Assembly (NCBI RefSeq): GCF_001424185.1
Contig: NZ_LMOM01000013.1
Span: 15,251 to 79,250 of the forward strand
Source: Deinococcus sp. Leaf326
GTDB lineage: Bacteria > Deinococcota > Deinococci > Deinococcales > Deinococcaceae
Length of the DNA: 64,000 bases
Direction of reading: 5' to 3'
The translations under genes were made by a program, and so were the position numbers. Positions within the stretch are counted from its first letter, which is position 1; every line of letters starts with the position of its first letter. Positions 1-17,680 of the stretch are shown here, piece by piece. The notes under the pieces are model-generated. The model worked only from the letters and a program-made list of their open reading frames with translations, did no database searches and was not told the origin of the DNA.

Positions 1-589
1 AGTCGCGCTCTACACCACCACTCGCCGCGTTCATGAACCGCAGGTGCTCCTGCTGGCGAGTCCAGGCGTCGCGCACGCCCACACCGGTCTCGGCGAGCAC
101 GCGGGTCAGGGTCTGGCGCGTCACCTCGAAGTTCACTGTGTACTGCTCCAGATTCAGGCGCAGGAGCCGCCCGCGCGTGGTCAGGGCGGCGCGCGTGGCG
201 TCGTCCTCGACGAGTTGCAGCTGCCCGGTCAGGTCGCCGAGCAGTTCGGCGAACTGCGGCGGACGCAGCACCGGCATGAACTGCTCGGCCTCCAGCGGGG
301 CCGGGCGGGGCAGCGCCGCCTCGTAGTCGCGCGGGTCGAACTCGGGAACCGGGGAAGAGGCGGGCTCCTGCCCGGATACCCGCACCGGCACGAAAGCGGT
401 ATCGATCAGGGGAGGTTCGCCGGTTCCGGTGCGCGGGACTCCGGCCGGCGCCGGTCCGTGTGTCGTCGGGCCCACCTGTCCGAAGGCCGGGGGAAAGATG
501 TCGCCGCCCCCCCGGCTGGAGGGGTCCGGGGCCGCCGGCTCCTTCCCGAACGCGGCGTCCCCGGCCGGCTCACTTGGACTCCGCGTCAC
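1..589 (-). CDS. Unrecognised protein, 3' end beyond left edge
   Basis: The reading frame starts at a GTG (589-587), 4 bases after the stop of the upstream VWA-like gene, and stays open to the window edge (about 196 residues seen). A purine-rich GAGGAAG lies just upstream. The first 90 or so residues are rich in Pro, Gly and Ala and look disordered. A more ordered part follows from about residue 105, with a helical, charged stretch containing many Leu, Arg and Glu (for example LLRLNLEQY and LTRVLAETG). I see no signal peptide, membrane segment or known motif. It is the last visible gene of an operon with a VWA-like protein and a penicillin-binding protein, so an envelope role is possible. Function unknown. 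Confidence 0.6.
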   Translation of the reverse strand, partial: MTRSPSEPAGDAAFGKEPAAPDPSSRGGGDIFPPAFGQVGPTTHGPAPAGVPRTGTGEPPLIDTAFVPVRVSGQEPASSPVPEFDPRDYEAALPRPAPLEAEQFMPVLRPPQFAELLGDLTGQLQLVEDDATRAALTTRGRLLRLNLEQYTVNFEVTRQTLTRVLAETGVGVRDAWTRQQEHLRFMNAASGGVERD

Positions 590-593
590 GCGC

Positions 594-1304
594 TCACTTC
601 CTCGCCTTGTTCACGGCGGCGGCGAAGGTGGGGTAGACGTTGTTCAGGTCGTAGGCCCCGGCCATGAGCACGCGGCGGTCGTCCGCCCCGCCCCCGAGCG
701 CCTTGACGAAGCCGTCACGGACCGAGTCGCCGTTTGCGCTCTTCTCGGGCGAGAGGCCCGCGAGAAAGACCGCGCGCGTGCTGCTCGCCTTCAGCAGACC
801 CGTGAAGGTCTGGCTCAGTCCGGCGCGCCCCGGATCGTCGAGGACCGCGCCGTCGGTGAACAGCACGACCACGTCGGCGCCGGCCTTGGTCCGCGCGATC
901 ATGGTGCGCGCCTGGGTCAGCGCGGCCGTGATCGCGCTGCCGCGCGTCGTGCAGGGCTGTGTTAGTGCCGAGGTGTAGCGCAGGATGTCGGCCTTGCTCA
1001 GCCGCGCGCCGTTCTTGGACTCGAACCGGAAGTCCGCGACCGTCTGCACGCCGCTGCACACCCGCAGCAGGGTGACGGTGTCGCCCGAGCGCACCTGGTT
1101 GAGCAGCAGGCTCTGGGTGAGCAGCGCCGCCTGTTTGGCGTAGCCGTAGGCGGGGTTCTTGCTGCTGCCGGTCATGTCGGCGGCCAGGACGAAATGCAGC
1201 GGCGGGGTCGAAAGGCCCAGCAGCGCCGAGGCGCTCGCGGGCGTGGGAGAGAGGCTGGGCAGCAGCAGGGGCCACAGGGCCGCGAGCAGGGGGGGCAGGG
1301 TCAT
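594..1304 (-). CDS. Secreted or membrane-anchored von Willebrand factor A-like protein
   Basis: 236 residues. The N-terminus is a hydrophobic leader rich in Leu and Pro ending near an A-S-A site at about residue 25, so export is likely. After it comes a VWA-like fold: strand FVLAAD, a MIDAS-type DMTGS at about residues 43-47 (the usual form is DxSxS), and a later VVLFTDGA strand near residue 150 supplying the second metal-site Asp. VWA domains bind protein partners through a metal ion; the partner here is unknown. It lies 28 bases after the penicillin-binding protein gene on the same strand and is probably cotranscribed, with a GGAG site before the ATG. The Thr in place of the first MIDAS Ser is conservative. 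Confidence 0.75.
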   Translation of the reverse strand: MTLPPLLAALWPLLLPSLSPTPASASALLGLSTPPLHFVLAADMTGSSKNPAYGYAKQAALLTQSLLLNQVRSGDTVTLLRVCSGVQTVADFRFESKNGARLSKADILRYTSALTQPCTTRGSAITAALTQARTMIARTKAGADVVVLFTDGAVLDDPGRAGLSQTFTGLLKASSTRAVFLAGLSPEKSANGDSVRDGFVKALGGGADDRRVLMAGAYDLNNVYPTFAAAVNKARK

Positions 1305-1332
1305 AGGTCAGCTCCGCAGAGAAAAGGAAGGG

Positions 1333-3504
<2,172 letters not shown>

Positions 3505-3526
3505 GTTTCCTCCAGGACGGCGCGGC

Positions 3527-3823
3527 TCAACGCACCACGTCCGCCACGCCCACCGCCGCCGAGCGGAACTGCGCGGCCTGCCACAGCTGCGTCGCCAGCC
3601 CCGAGACGCCCACGAGCAGGATCGTCACTGTGCCGAGTACGGCCAGGGCCGTCACGGCCGTCGCCCAGGCCGAACGCGGCGCGCGGGCACGCGGGTCGGG
3701 CCGGGGAACGGTACGGGGCCGCGCGGGCCGTCTCTCGCGTTCGGGCTTCGGGGCACTGACAGGCAGGTTCGGCAGGGTGGGCAGTCCCGACGAGTAGGGC
3801 CGGGGCTTGCGGACAAAACTCAT
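3527..3823 (-). CDS. Small single-span membrane protein, first gene of the PBP operon
   Basis: 98 residues: a Pro/Arg-rich basic N-terminal half, then one strong membrane segment at about residues 53-75, then a short polar tail ending in VADVVR. The basic side should face the cytoplasm. The ATG is preceded by TAAAAT six bases upstream, a leaderless -10 layout, which supports this frame over a longer overlapping frame on the same strand. It sits 22 bases before the penicillin-binding protein gene, so it may be a partner or regulator of it, in the way small bitopic proteins accompany PBPs elsewhere. No family recognised. Confidence 0.65.
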   Translation of the reverse strand: MSFVRKPRPYSSGLPTLPNLPVSAPKPERERRPARPRTVPRPDPRARAPRSAWATAVTALAVLGTVTILLVGVSGLATQLWQAAQFRSAAVGVADVVR

Positions 3824-3829
3824 GGCCGG

Positions 3830-3835
3830 ATTTTA
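3830..3835 (-). promoter_or_regulatory. Leaderless -10 box TAAAAT
   Basis: TAAAAT, six bases before the ATG of the 98-residue membrane protein gene. It probably drives the PBP-VWA operon. Confidence 0.6.
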
Positions 3836-3951
3836 GGAAGTCTCCATGAGATGCACACCCGACTTTCGGATGAGAACTTCGTCCTGGCGCACCGAAAAGC
3901 GGTGTGGGCACCTTTGCTGCGGATTCAGCGTTCCTCGCGGACGATGGGGCT

Positions 3952-4443
3952 TTAAACTATGTTCGACTCGTAGCGCCCCCAGATCCCGGGATACCCCCCG
4001 AAGCTTTCCCCGTTGTAGGCCACCCGCGAGACCCCGAAGCCGAAGGTGTACTCCGCGGCCGCGCTCAGGCGGAAACTGCGGTGGTACTGCCCATAGTCCT
4101 CAGCCCAGGGTCCACTTCCTGCGAAGGGTTTGACGGTCGCCGCGAGCCGGGCCACGACCTCCTCGCGCTTGAGGACCGAGACGAAACAGCGCGCTCCCGT
4201 TTTGCTTATACCCTCGCCGCAGAAGGTGTCGCAGTCAATCTCCTTGAACTCTTTTGCACCAAGCGTCTGCATGAGGGTCTTGTCGTGGTTGCGAAGAGTT
4301 GCAGGGTTGGGAGTCGCCGGCCGTGCGGCACAGGCAGCGGCTCCGCACAGAAGCCAGACCAGAGGGCAGATAGGGACGCCCCGGGTTATTTCGTCTCCCG
4401 GACGATGGGGCTGTAAAGCACGTCCGACTCGAAGTGGCCCCAC
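3952..4443 (-). CDS. Decaying second copy of the lipoprotein at 4386-4853
   Basis: The product matches the upstream neighbour along most of its length. Both have a DCDT motif, CFVS followed by LKREE, WAE.YGQ, a FGVSRVAY stretch and a final G-W-G--ES. The copy shows two signs of decay. First, the only in-frame ATG, GTG or TTG before the leader (4443) lies inside the preceding gene; after that gene's stop only ATA, ATC and CTG codons are available. Second, the frame stops at TAA (3954-3952) exactly where the paralogue has a Tyr codon TAC, yet the bases beyond still encode SPIVRE followed by ER and a stop, as in the paralogue. The leader retains a hydrophobic run and a Cys, so it may still be made as a lipoprotein. 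Function unknown. Confidence 0.55.
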   Translation of the reverse strand: MGPLRVGRALQPHRPGDEITRGVPICPLVWLLCGAAACAARPATPNPATLRNHDKTLMQTLGAKEFKEIDCDTFCGEGISKTGARCFVSVLKREEVVARLAATVKPFAGSGPWAEDYGQYHRSFRLSAAAEYTFGFGVSRVAYNGESFGGYPGIWGRYESNIV

Positions 4444-4853
4444 ACGCCCGGCTGGTCGCGGTAGATCAGGTCCTTGTAGGCGACCCGCGACACGCCGAAG
4501 CTGAAGGTATAGGCAGGGTCATGGCTCAGGCGGTAGAAACGGTCGAACTGGCCGTAGTTCTCGGCCCATTCCGCCCCCTCGGCGAAGGAGGCCACGCCCC
4601 TGGAAATCCGGGCGGTCAGTTCCTCGCGCTTCAGGGTCGAGACGAAGCAGTGGACGCCGCGCCGGGCCATGCCAGGACCGTACAGGGTGTCGCAGTCGAG
4701 TTCGCGGAAGGCCGGGCCGGTGAACAGGTCGAGAATCTGGCGGTCGTAGGCCGCGACGGTCTTCGTGGGATCTTTCATGGAGGCCGACCTCGGCGTGCCT
4801 GCGCACGATCCCAGGGCGGCGAGCAGCAGCAGGGCGCGGTAGGAAAGGTTCAT
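4386..4853 (-). CDS. Putative lipoprotein, possible partner of the upstream lipase
   Basis: 155 residues with a typical lipoprotein leader: a hydrophobic core and lipobox LGSC with Cys at about residue 17. The mature part holds two Cys kept in both copies (in DCDT and CFVS) and a FGVSRVAY stretch. The ATG overlaps the stop of the lipase gene by four bases (ATGA), so translation is coupled to it. A large enzyme followed by small exported paralogues fits an effector-immunity or enzyme-chaperone arrangement, but this is inference; nothing in the sequence proves binding. No known family recognised. Confidence 0.7.
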   Translation of the reverse strand: MNLSYRALLLLAALGSCAGTPRSASMKDPTKTVAAYDRQILDLFTGPAFRELDCDTLYGPGMARRGVHCFVSTLKREELTARISRGVASFAEGAEWAENYGQFDRFYRLSHDPAYTFSFGVSRVAYKDLIYRDQPGVWGHFESDVLYSPIVRETK

Positions 4854-6901
4854 TCGGGCCGCCAGGACTTCCAGACGACGGGCAGCCGCGCGCGCATCGT
4901 GTCGCGGACCCCCTGCGAGATCGGCACGCCGCTGGCCTTGTACTCGCCGAACGGGGTGTACTTCTTGGAGACGACCGGCACGCCCATCGTGCCGCCGAAT
5001 ACGGGGGCCGAGTAGTCGTTCTCGAAGGTGTCCAGCCCCAGGGTCTTGGCCATCTCCAGGTCCGAGGGCTGAAGGCTCAGGCGAGTGCTCTGCTCGATGA
5101 CGGCTGTGGCCGCGACCTGAAAGCTCCGGAAGTCCCGGAAGCGCCCCTGGTCGCGGGCCAGGGCCTCGACCCTGGACATCAGGGTGTTCAGGACGATGTT
5201 CTGGTAGAACACCTCGGCGTAGGCGTTGTCGCTGCTCTTGGCCGACTTGTCGAACAGCCCGGCGGGCAGCGTCCGGATCGCCCGCGCAGCGAGGTCGCGC
5301 TGACCTTCCAGGACATGCCGGGGGTCGCGCGCTACCGGGTAGCTGCCCCCGAACACGCTGCGCACCTCGCGCGCGCCCTTGGGGGCCAGGGTCGCCTCGT
5401 CGCGCAGGCCGTTTTCGGCCAGAAATTTCAGGTCAGGGTTCTGGCCCGCCGCCCCGCCGCGTAGATAGGTCGTCAAGGCAGGGGTTACGTGGCCGGAACT
5501 GGCATTCTCGGCGGTCGTGTTGCCGAAGCGGGTCTGGGTGCCCTTCGGGCGACTCACGCGGTCGAAGTAGGCGATCTGGCCGGGCAGCGCGGCCTCGCCG
5601 GCGGTGGGTACCACGTCGCCGTCCACGCGGTAGTGCCGCGCCGAGATGGGCGCGGCCTTCCCGGGACCGGCGTTGTAGGCCGCGAGTTTCTGCACGGTCG
5701 CGCGGTCGATGTTGGCGGCCTGGAAGGTCACGACCTGCGCGACGTACTGCGGTTGCAGGGCCGTCACGATCTGCGCGATTGCCCCGCCCAAGCTGTGGCC
5801 GGTGGCGTAGACCCGCCCTCCCTTCAGGGCCGCCGCAAGGTTGGTGCGGATGAGGTCGGCGTTGGGCCGGTACTGCAGCCAGCCGACCTCGGCCGGGGCG
5901 AAGTCACCGATGAGGGTGTCCTGCGTGCCCTCCATACCCTCGTGGCGCGCCTGGCCCACGTTCTTGCCTTTCGCCCGCGCCTCGCCGGCCGACTGCTCGC
6001 CGGAGGGATCGTACTTCACGCCCTCAGTGCCCCGGAAGGCGGCGACCGGGTGCGGCCACTTCGCCCGGCCGGGCAGCGGATGGAAGACCCGCATCTGGAA
6101 GCCCCAGCGCCCCAGGACGAGTTCGCCGGCGCCGTACCCGAAGTGCGAGAGCAGCGCTCCCGGGTGGCTGCCCCGGCGCTCCTCGGTCGCCGCGCCGTTC
6201 AACTCCTCGGCGGTCTGGTCGCTGTAGCTCATGCCCACGGCGAGCTGTTCCAGAAAGCCGTCGAGGGTGAGTTGCGCGTCGCTCAGGGGCGGGGGCAGCA
6301 GCCGCAGCAGGGTCTCGCGGGTGCCCGCGTCGCGTACCGACTCGCCCAGCGCCGCAGACAGGCTCTTGTGCTGCGCGGCCTCATAGGCCGCCGCGACCGC
6401 CGGTCGCGTGCCCGCCGGAATGGCCTTGAGAAACCCGAGCAACAGCTCGAAGCCGCCGCCGCCCATCTCGTACTGCTCCAAGCCGGTGGTGGACGTAACC
6501 TGCGCGCCGTCGAAGGTGGGCGTGACGGTGGTGTGCGTGGTCGAGAGTTTGCGCGACGTGCCCTGCGTGAGATCGGACACCGCCTCGTCGCCCAGCAGTA
6601 GCGAAGACCCCAGGTTAGCGGCGGTGCGGCTGCCGGTGCCCAGGTTCATGAGCAGGCCCTGGCGCGCGAGTTCGTCGGTCAGGCGCCCGGTCGGCCGGAA
6701 GGTCTGGTGCGCGCGCAACAGTTCGGCGAGTTTGGCAGCGATGATCCCCGGCTCGGCGAGGTGCGACCCGATGAAGGCCGCGTTGCGGGTCACCTCGGCC
6801 GCCACCGGACCAGCGGGCTGGCGCGGCGCGGCCGTGGTCGTCTGGGGAGCGGCGGTCCGGGAAGCCGGGGCCGGCGTAGCCTGCTGGGCGGGTCGGGTCA
6901 T
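4850..6901 (-). CDS. Class 3-type lipase / phospholipase-like alpha/beta hydrolase
   Basis: 683 residues. Residues 1-35 are a low-complexity Ala/Pro/Thr/Gln leader with no signal peptide. The middle is helical, and the hydrolase core begins near residue 280. The nucleophile elbow is GHSLGG near residue 368 in the context YATGHSLGGAIAQ, as in class 3 lipases. A plausible acid is in GDVVP near 427 and a plausible His in SSGHVTP near 474. About 200 residues follow with no recognised domain. GAGGTG stands before the ATG. The gene opens an operon with two lipoproteins. Size and leader resemble toxin-type lipases more than secreted digestive ones; substrate unknown. Confidence 0.75.
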   Translation of the reverse strand: MTRPAQQATPAPASRTAAPQTTTAAPRQPAGPVAAEVTRNAAFIGSHLAEPGIIAAKLAELLRAHQTFRPTGRLTDELARQGLLMNLGTGSRTAANLGSSLLLGDEAVSDLTQGTSRKLSTTHTTVTPTFDGAQVTSTTGLEQYEMGGGGFELLLGFLKAIPAGTRPAVAAAYEAAQHKSLSAALGESVRDAGTRETLLRLLPPPLSDAQLTLDGFLEQLAVGMSYSDQTAEELNGAATEERRGSHPGALLSHFGYGAGELVLGRWGFQMRVFHPLPGRAKWPHPVAAFRGTEGVKYDPSGEQSAGEARAKGKNVGQARHEGMEGTQDTLIGDFAPAEVGWLQYRPNADLIRTNLAAALKGGRVYATGHSLGGAIAQIVTALQPQYVAQVVTFQAANIDRATVQKLAAYNAGPGKAAPISARHYRVDGDVVPTAGEAALPGQIAYFDRVSRPKGTQTRFGNTTAENASSGHVTPALTTYLRGGAAGQNPDLKFLAENGLRDEATLAPKGAREVRSVFGGSYPVARDPRHVLEGQRDLAARAIRTLPAGLFDKSAKSSDNAYAEVFYQNIVLNTLMSRVEALARDQGRFRDFRSFQVAATAVIEQSTRLSLQPSDLEMAKTLGLDTFENDYSAPVFGGTMGVPVVSKKYTPFGEYKASGVPISQGVRDTMRARLPVVWKSWRPE

Positions 6902-7156
6902 ACCACCTCACGAAAGGGGCGCGCACGCCACTGGAAGGGACGGGGAAACCGGTGAGCCGAGGCTAACACGGCCCGGCGGTCTATGCTGCCCGACTTCCGG
7001 CCCCTGGGGCGCGCGTGGTAAACTCCGCACTGTCAGCATGGCGTCAGCGTAAATCACCGGTTTCTCGTTCTCGAACCCCGGTTGTCCGAGCCGCTCCCGA
7101 ACTGTCGGAAGCCCTTTCACGGACAAGAGCAGGGGCGAAAGGTAGGCGTATCTCTC

Positions 7157-8362
<1,206 letters not shown>

Positions 8363-8381
8363 GGCTCACCCGGCAGATGGA

Positions 8382-8421
8382 GGCGGCCCCCTTCTCGGGG
8401 GCCGCCTTCCTTTATTTTTAT
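8382..8421 (+). terminator. Rho-independent terminator after the ugpC-like gene
   Basis: A 10-bp perfect stem (8382-8391 with 8397-8406), loop TTCTC, then a T-rich tail TTCCTTTATTTTTA. It starts 20 bases after the stop codon. Confidence 0.9.
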
Positions 8422-8438
8422 TCACACCCGCGAGCCGC

Positions 8439-8444
8439 TAGACT
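8439..8444 (+). promoter_or_regulatory. Candidate -10 box TAGACT of the amino-acid binding protein gene
   Basis: TAGACT lies 64 bases before the ATG at 8509, which also has a GGAGA Shine-Dalgarno site. I see no good -35 match at the right distance. Confidence 0.4.
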
Positions 8445-8508
8445 TGGGCGCAGCTTCATCTTCACGGCCCGCCGGGTTCGGGGGCCGGACCCACGCTCAA
8501 GGAGACCC

Positions 8509-9258
<750 letters not shown>

Positions 9259-9322
9259 GTCCGGGCCCGGGCAGCCTCCGGGTGAATGGAAAGGCGGAGG
9301 GCCCAGACCTTCCCCACGGGTG

Positions 9323-9355
9323 GGACGCTTCCGGACGGGAGCGTCCTCCTTCTTG
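9323..9355 (+). terminator. Hairpin between binding protein and permease genes
   Basis: GGACGCT pairs with AGCGTCC (9323-9329 with 9340-9346), followed by TCCTTCTTG. The weak T-tract suggests partial termination or a 3'-end stabiliser for the binding-protein message. Confidence 0.55.
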
Positions 9356-9452
9356 CTGCTTGGAGCAGCCCCCGCCCGCCGCGCCGTGAATGTGGCATGA
9401 TTCACCCAATGTTCCCGAACAATGTCATGCAGTTCGCTGTTCAGGGTGGCCG

Positions 9453-10277
9453 GTGACGGCGTCTCCTCCCGGCCGCGCCCGGCCACAGGGTGGCCACCTG
9501 CTGCTGTGGGTGGTGGGGTCGGTCGTCGCCTTTCTCGTCCTGTTCTGGATCATCACGCTGGCGCTGCAGCTGCCTCTTTGGCCCGAAGCCATCAGTCAGA
9601 ACGCGGCCCTGTTCGTGTCGGGCGCGCGCACCACGTTGTACCTCACGCTCGTCAGCGGGGTGATTGGCTTGGTGCTGGGAATCCTGCTGGGGCTGTGGAA
9701 GATGAGCAGCAACCGCATTCTGGCGGCTCCCGCCAGTTTCATCGTGTGGGTGGTGCGCGGCACTCCGCTGTACGTGCAGCTGCTCTTTGCCAACTACGCC
9801 CTGCCCGTGCTGTTCCCGCCCTTCGGCAGCCTGCTGACCTGGGCCGACTCCTGGCCTTTTCTGGAGGTGGGCTCGGTATTCGTGGCGGCGGTGTTCGCGC
9901 TGTCGCTCAACGTGGCGGCCTACAACGCCGAGGTCGTGCGCGGCGGCGTTCTCGGCGTGCCGCGCGGCCAGACCGAGGCGGCGCGCTCGCTGGGCCTGAG
10001 CGGCGCGCAGACCATGCTGACCGTGGTTCTGCCCCAGGCCCTGCGCCTGAGCCTGCCCGCACTGGTCAACAACATCGTGGCCCTGCTCAAGGACTCGTCG
10101 CTGGCGGCCACCATCGCCGTGACCGAGCTGACCCGCATCGCCGATCAGGTGCGCTCCAGCACCTTCCAGCCCATTCCGGCGTTGGCGGTTGCGGCCTGCG
10201 TGTACCTCGCCCTCACCACCGTCCTGACCCTGTTCACCGATCAGCTCGAAAAACGGGTGCGGATCGCCAGCCGCTGA
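9453..10277 (+). CDS. Amino-acid ABC transporter permease
   Basis: About 274 residues from the GTG at 9453, chosen because the 21 residues before it in the longer frame (from 9390) are Cys/His-rich and unlike a permease leader. It has several hydrophobic spans and the HisM-type signature: ARTTLYLTLVS near the first core helix, VVRGTPLYVQL in the first cytoplasmic loop, and EAARSLGLSGAQ with LPQALRLSLPAL as the EAA loop that contacts the ATPase. It forms the channel for the preceding binding protein. No partner permease is present, so the complex is likely a homodimer. ATPase not encoded here. Confidence 0.87.
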   Translation: MTASPPGRARPQGGHLLLWVVGSVVAFLVLFWIITLALQLPLWPEAISQNAALFVSGARTTLYLTLVSGVIGLVLGILLGLWKMSSNRILAAPASFIVWVVRGTPLYVQLLFANYALPVLFPPFGSLLTWADSWPFLEVGSVFVAAVFALSLNVAAYNAEVVRGGVLGVPRGQTEAARSLGLSGAQTMLTVVLPQALRLSLPALVNNIVALLKDSSLAATIAVTELTRIADQVRSSTFQPIPALAVAACVYLALTTVLTLFTDQLEKRVRIASR

Positions 10278-10336
10278 ACCCCGCAGTCCAGCTTGGGTCT
10301 TTCTTGAGTCGAGAGAATGACTGTGGCGTCAGTTCC

Positions 10337-10342
10337 TAAGCT
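10337..10342 (+). promoter_or_regulatory. Leaderless -10 box TAAGCT
   Basis: TAAGCT, six bases before the ATG at 10349. Confidence 0.6.
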
Positions 10343-10348
10343 GACCGT

Positions 10349-11110
10349 ATGACTGGAACCGCGCGGCAGGTGACGATCGTCCTCGTGACGGTATTGACGA
10401 TAGTGATGAATTATCTCAGTAACGCCCTGCCCCTGTTCGGGCGCACAAACGCTCAGGTGAGCGACAATCTGCCGAACGCCTTCACCCCAGCAGGTCTGAC
10501 GTTCGCCGTGTGGGGCGTGATCTACTTGGGTCTGACAGTGTTTGCGGTGTACCAGGCCCTGCCCGCCCAGCGCAGCCCCCGCTTCGACCGGCTGTTCTGG
10601 CCCTATTTGGTGTCCAGCCTACTGAACGTGTCCTGGTTGTTCGCCTTCCAGAGTCTCAACCTGGGCCTGAGCGTGCTGGTGATGCTGGGGCTGCTCGTCA
10701 CTCTGATCACGTTGTACCTGCGTGTACGCAGCCTGAAGCCCCTGGGGGCCGAGTACGCCGCGCTTCAGGTGCCGGTGAGTCTGTATCTCGCCTGGATCTG
10801 CGTGGCGACCATGGCGAACGTGACCGCCTTTCTGGTGTTGCAGGGCCTCGGCACGGGGGTGCTGGGCCTGAACGGCCCGCTGTGGAGCGCGCTGCTGGCC
10901 GTGATCGCCGGGCTACTGGGCACGGTGTTCCTCGCCCGTTTCCGGGATGTGGCCTTTGCGCTCGTGCTGCTCTGGGCCCTGTACGGGGTCTACGCCGCCC
11001 GGCCCGACGTGTGGGCGGTCGGCGTGGGGACGGCCCTGGCCGCCGCCCTGCTCGTGCTGGGGGTCGTTGGGACACTGCGCCGCCGTCGGCTGGCCGGAAG
11101 CCCGGTGTAG
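10349..11110 (+). CDS. TspO/MBR-related integral membrane protein
   Basis: 253 residues and mostly hydrophobic, with about seven membrane spans. The region FTPAGLTFAVWGVIYLGL, near residue 48, matches the P-F--P-----W-xIY segment of TspO-type tryptophan-rich sensory proteins. The NVSWLFAF stretch in a later helix also fits. This longer family, sometimes annotated as TspO-related, is widespread but its ligand is not known; classical TspO binds porphyrins. Transcribed alone from a leaderless promoter and closed by a shared terminator, so it seems monocistronic. Confidence 0.65.
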   Translation: MTGTARQVTIVLVTVLTIVMNYLSNALPLFGRTNAQVSDNLPNAFTPAGLTFAVWGVIYLGLTVFAVYQALPAQRSPRFDRLFWPYLVSSLLNVSWLFAFQSLNLGLSVLVMLGLLVTLITLYLRVRSLKPLGAEYAALQVPVSLYLAWICVATMANVTAFLVLQGLGTGVLGLNGPLWSALLAVIAGLLGTVFLARFRDVAFALVLLWALYGVYAARPDVWAVGVGTALAAALLVLGVVGTLRRRRLAGSPV

Positions 11111-11236
11111 TGGCCGCCTAGCCTGTGAGCTACGACAACCGAAACGGCCGCGCCCTCCCGATCTGTGGGGGGCTTTTTCTGACTCTGGAGAAGACCGCAC
11201 TCCGGCTGTGCCGCCGCCTCCAGAGGCCACATGACG

Positions 11237-11269
11237 AAAACGCCGCCCAGGATTCCGGGCGGCGTTTTT
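11237..11269. terminator. Bidirectional terminator
   Basis: An 8-bp GC stem (11241-11248 with 11257-11264) flanked by AAAA on the left and TTTTT on the right. It can end the plus-strand TspO-related gene and the minus-strand dipeptide operon, whose last stop is at 11284. Confidence 0.85.
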
Positions 11270-11283
11270 GAAAATGAATGGGA

Positions 11284-12285
<1,002 letters not shown>

Positions 12286-12301
12286 GGCTTCACCTGGGCG
12301 C

Positions 12302-13330
<1,029 letters not shown>

Positions 13331-13497
13331 CGGGGGCCTCCTTGAAACGGGAAAAGACAAGTCATCGTGACTCAGGGTACAAAACGGTCCCGGCCACCGG
13401 ATGGGAAAGCAGCCCCGGATTGTACCGGGTCAAAAAACAGGCCAAAGAAAACGGGGCAGGCCACCGCAGGGGCCTACCCCAGGACGCTCACGCACAG

Positions 13498-13536
13498 AGG
13501 GGCCGGCCCCCCACCTGGATCGGAGGGACCGGCCCC
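13498..13536 (-). terminator. Hairpin between dppA and dppB
   Basis: Two near-complementary arms (13499-13509 and 13526-13536, one mismatch) form a GC-rich stem. There is no T-tract, so it more likely stabilises the dppA message or partly attenuates than terminates fully. Confidence 0.5.
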
Positions 13537-13544
13537 GCGCCGCC

Positions 13545-15125
<1,581 letters not shown>

Positions 15126-15221
15126 GGGTCCTCCGGGGATCTGACACGCGCCAAGGCCTCCCCGCAGCCGAATGGCGCGGAGCTTGGGCGTGGCAGCAGC
15201 GAAAAAGTAGGCGATGCGCTC

Positions 15222-15250
15222 AGCCTATGCGGCGGCTTAACCACTGTCAA
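15222..15250 (-). promoter_or_regulatory. Sigma-70-type promoter of the dppABC operon
   Basis: On the minus strand TTGACA (15250-15245), 17-base spacer, TAGGCT (15227-15222). The -35 is a perfect match. The message would have a leader of about 90 bases. Confidence 0.8.
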
Positions 15251-15426
15251 GACAACGCTCATAGTTACGCAGGATGGTGACCAAGCCCCTATATGTGTCT
15301 GGAGAGACCGGTCGGAAGGCCTGAGGACGGAACGCGGGACCTGTGGCGGTCTACCCCTCCACAGAGCCGACGGTTGGGGGCAGGAGAGACGAGCACGCCC
15401 GCATTACGTTCAGGGCAGAAAGGCGC

Positions 15427-15432
15427 TATGCT
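15427..15432 (+). promoter_or_regulatory. Leaderless -10 box TATGCT of recQ
   Basis: TATGCT, six bases before the ATG at 15439. Confidence 0.6.
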
Positions 15433-15438
15433 GGAGCG

Positions 15439-17646
<2,208 letters not shown>

Positions 17647-17680
17647 GGGGAACGCGCGGTTCTGCCCGTGACTGGACCGC

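Noticed and set aside
7082..7156. Upstream start for the sugar-type ATPase
   Set aside because: Adds 25 residues unlike the family; the ATG at 7157 has a better ribosome site.
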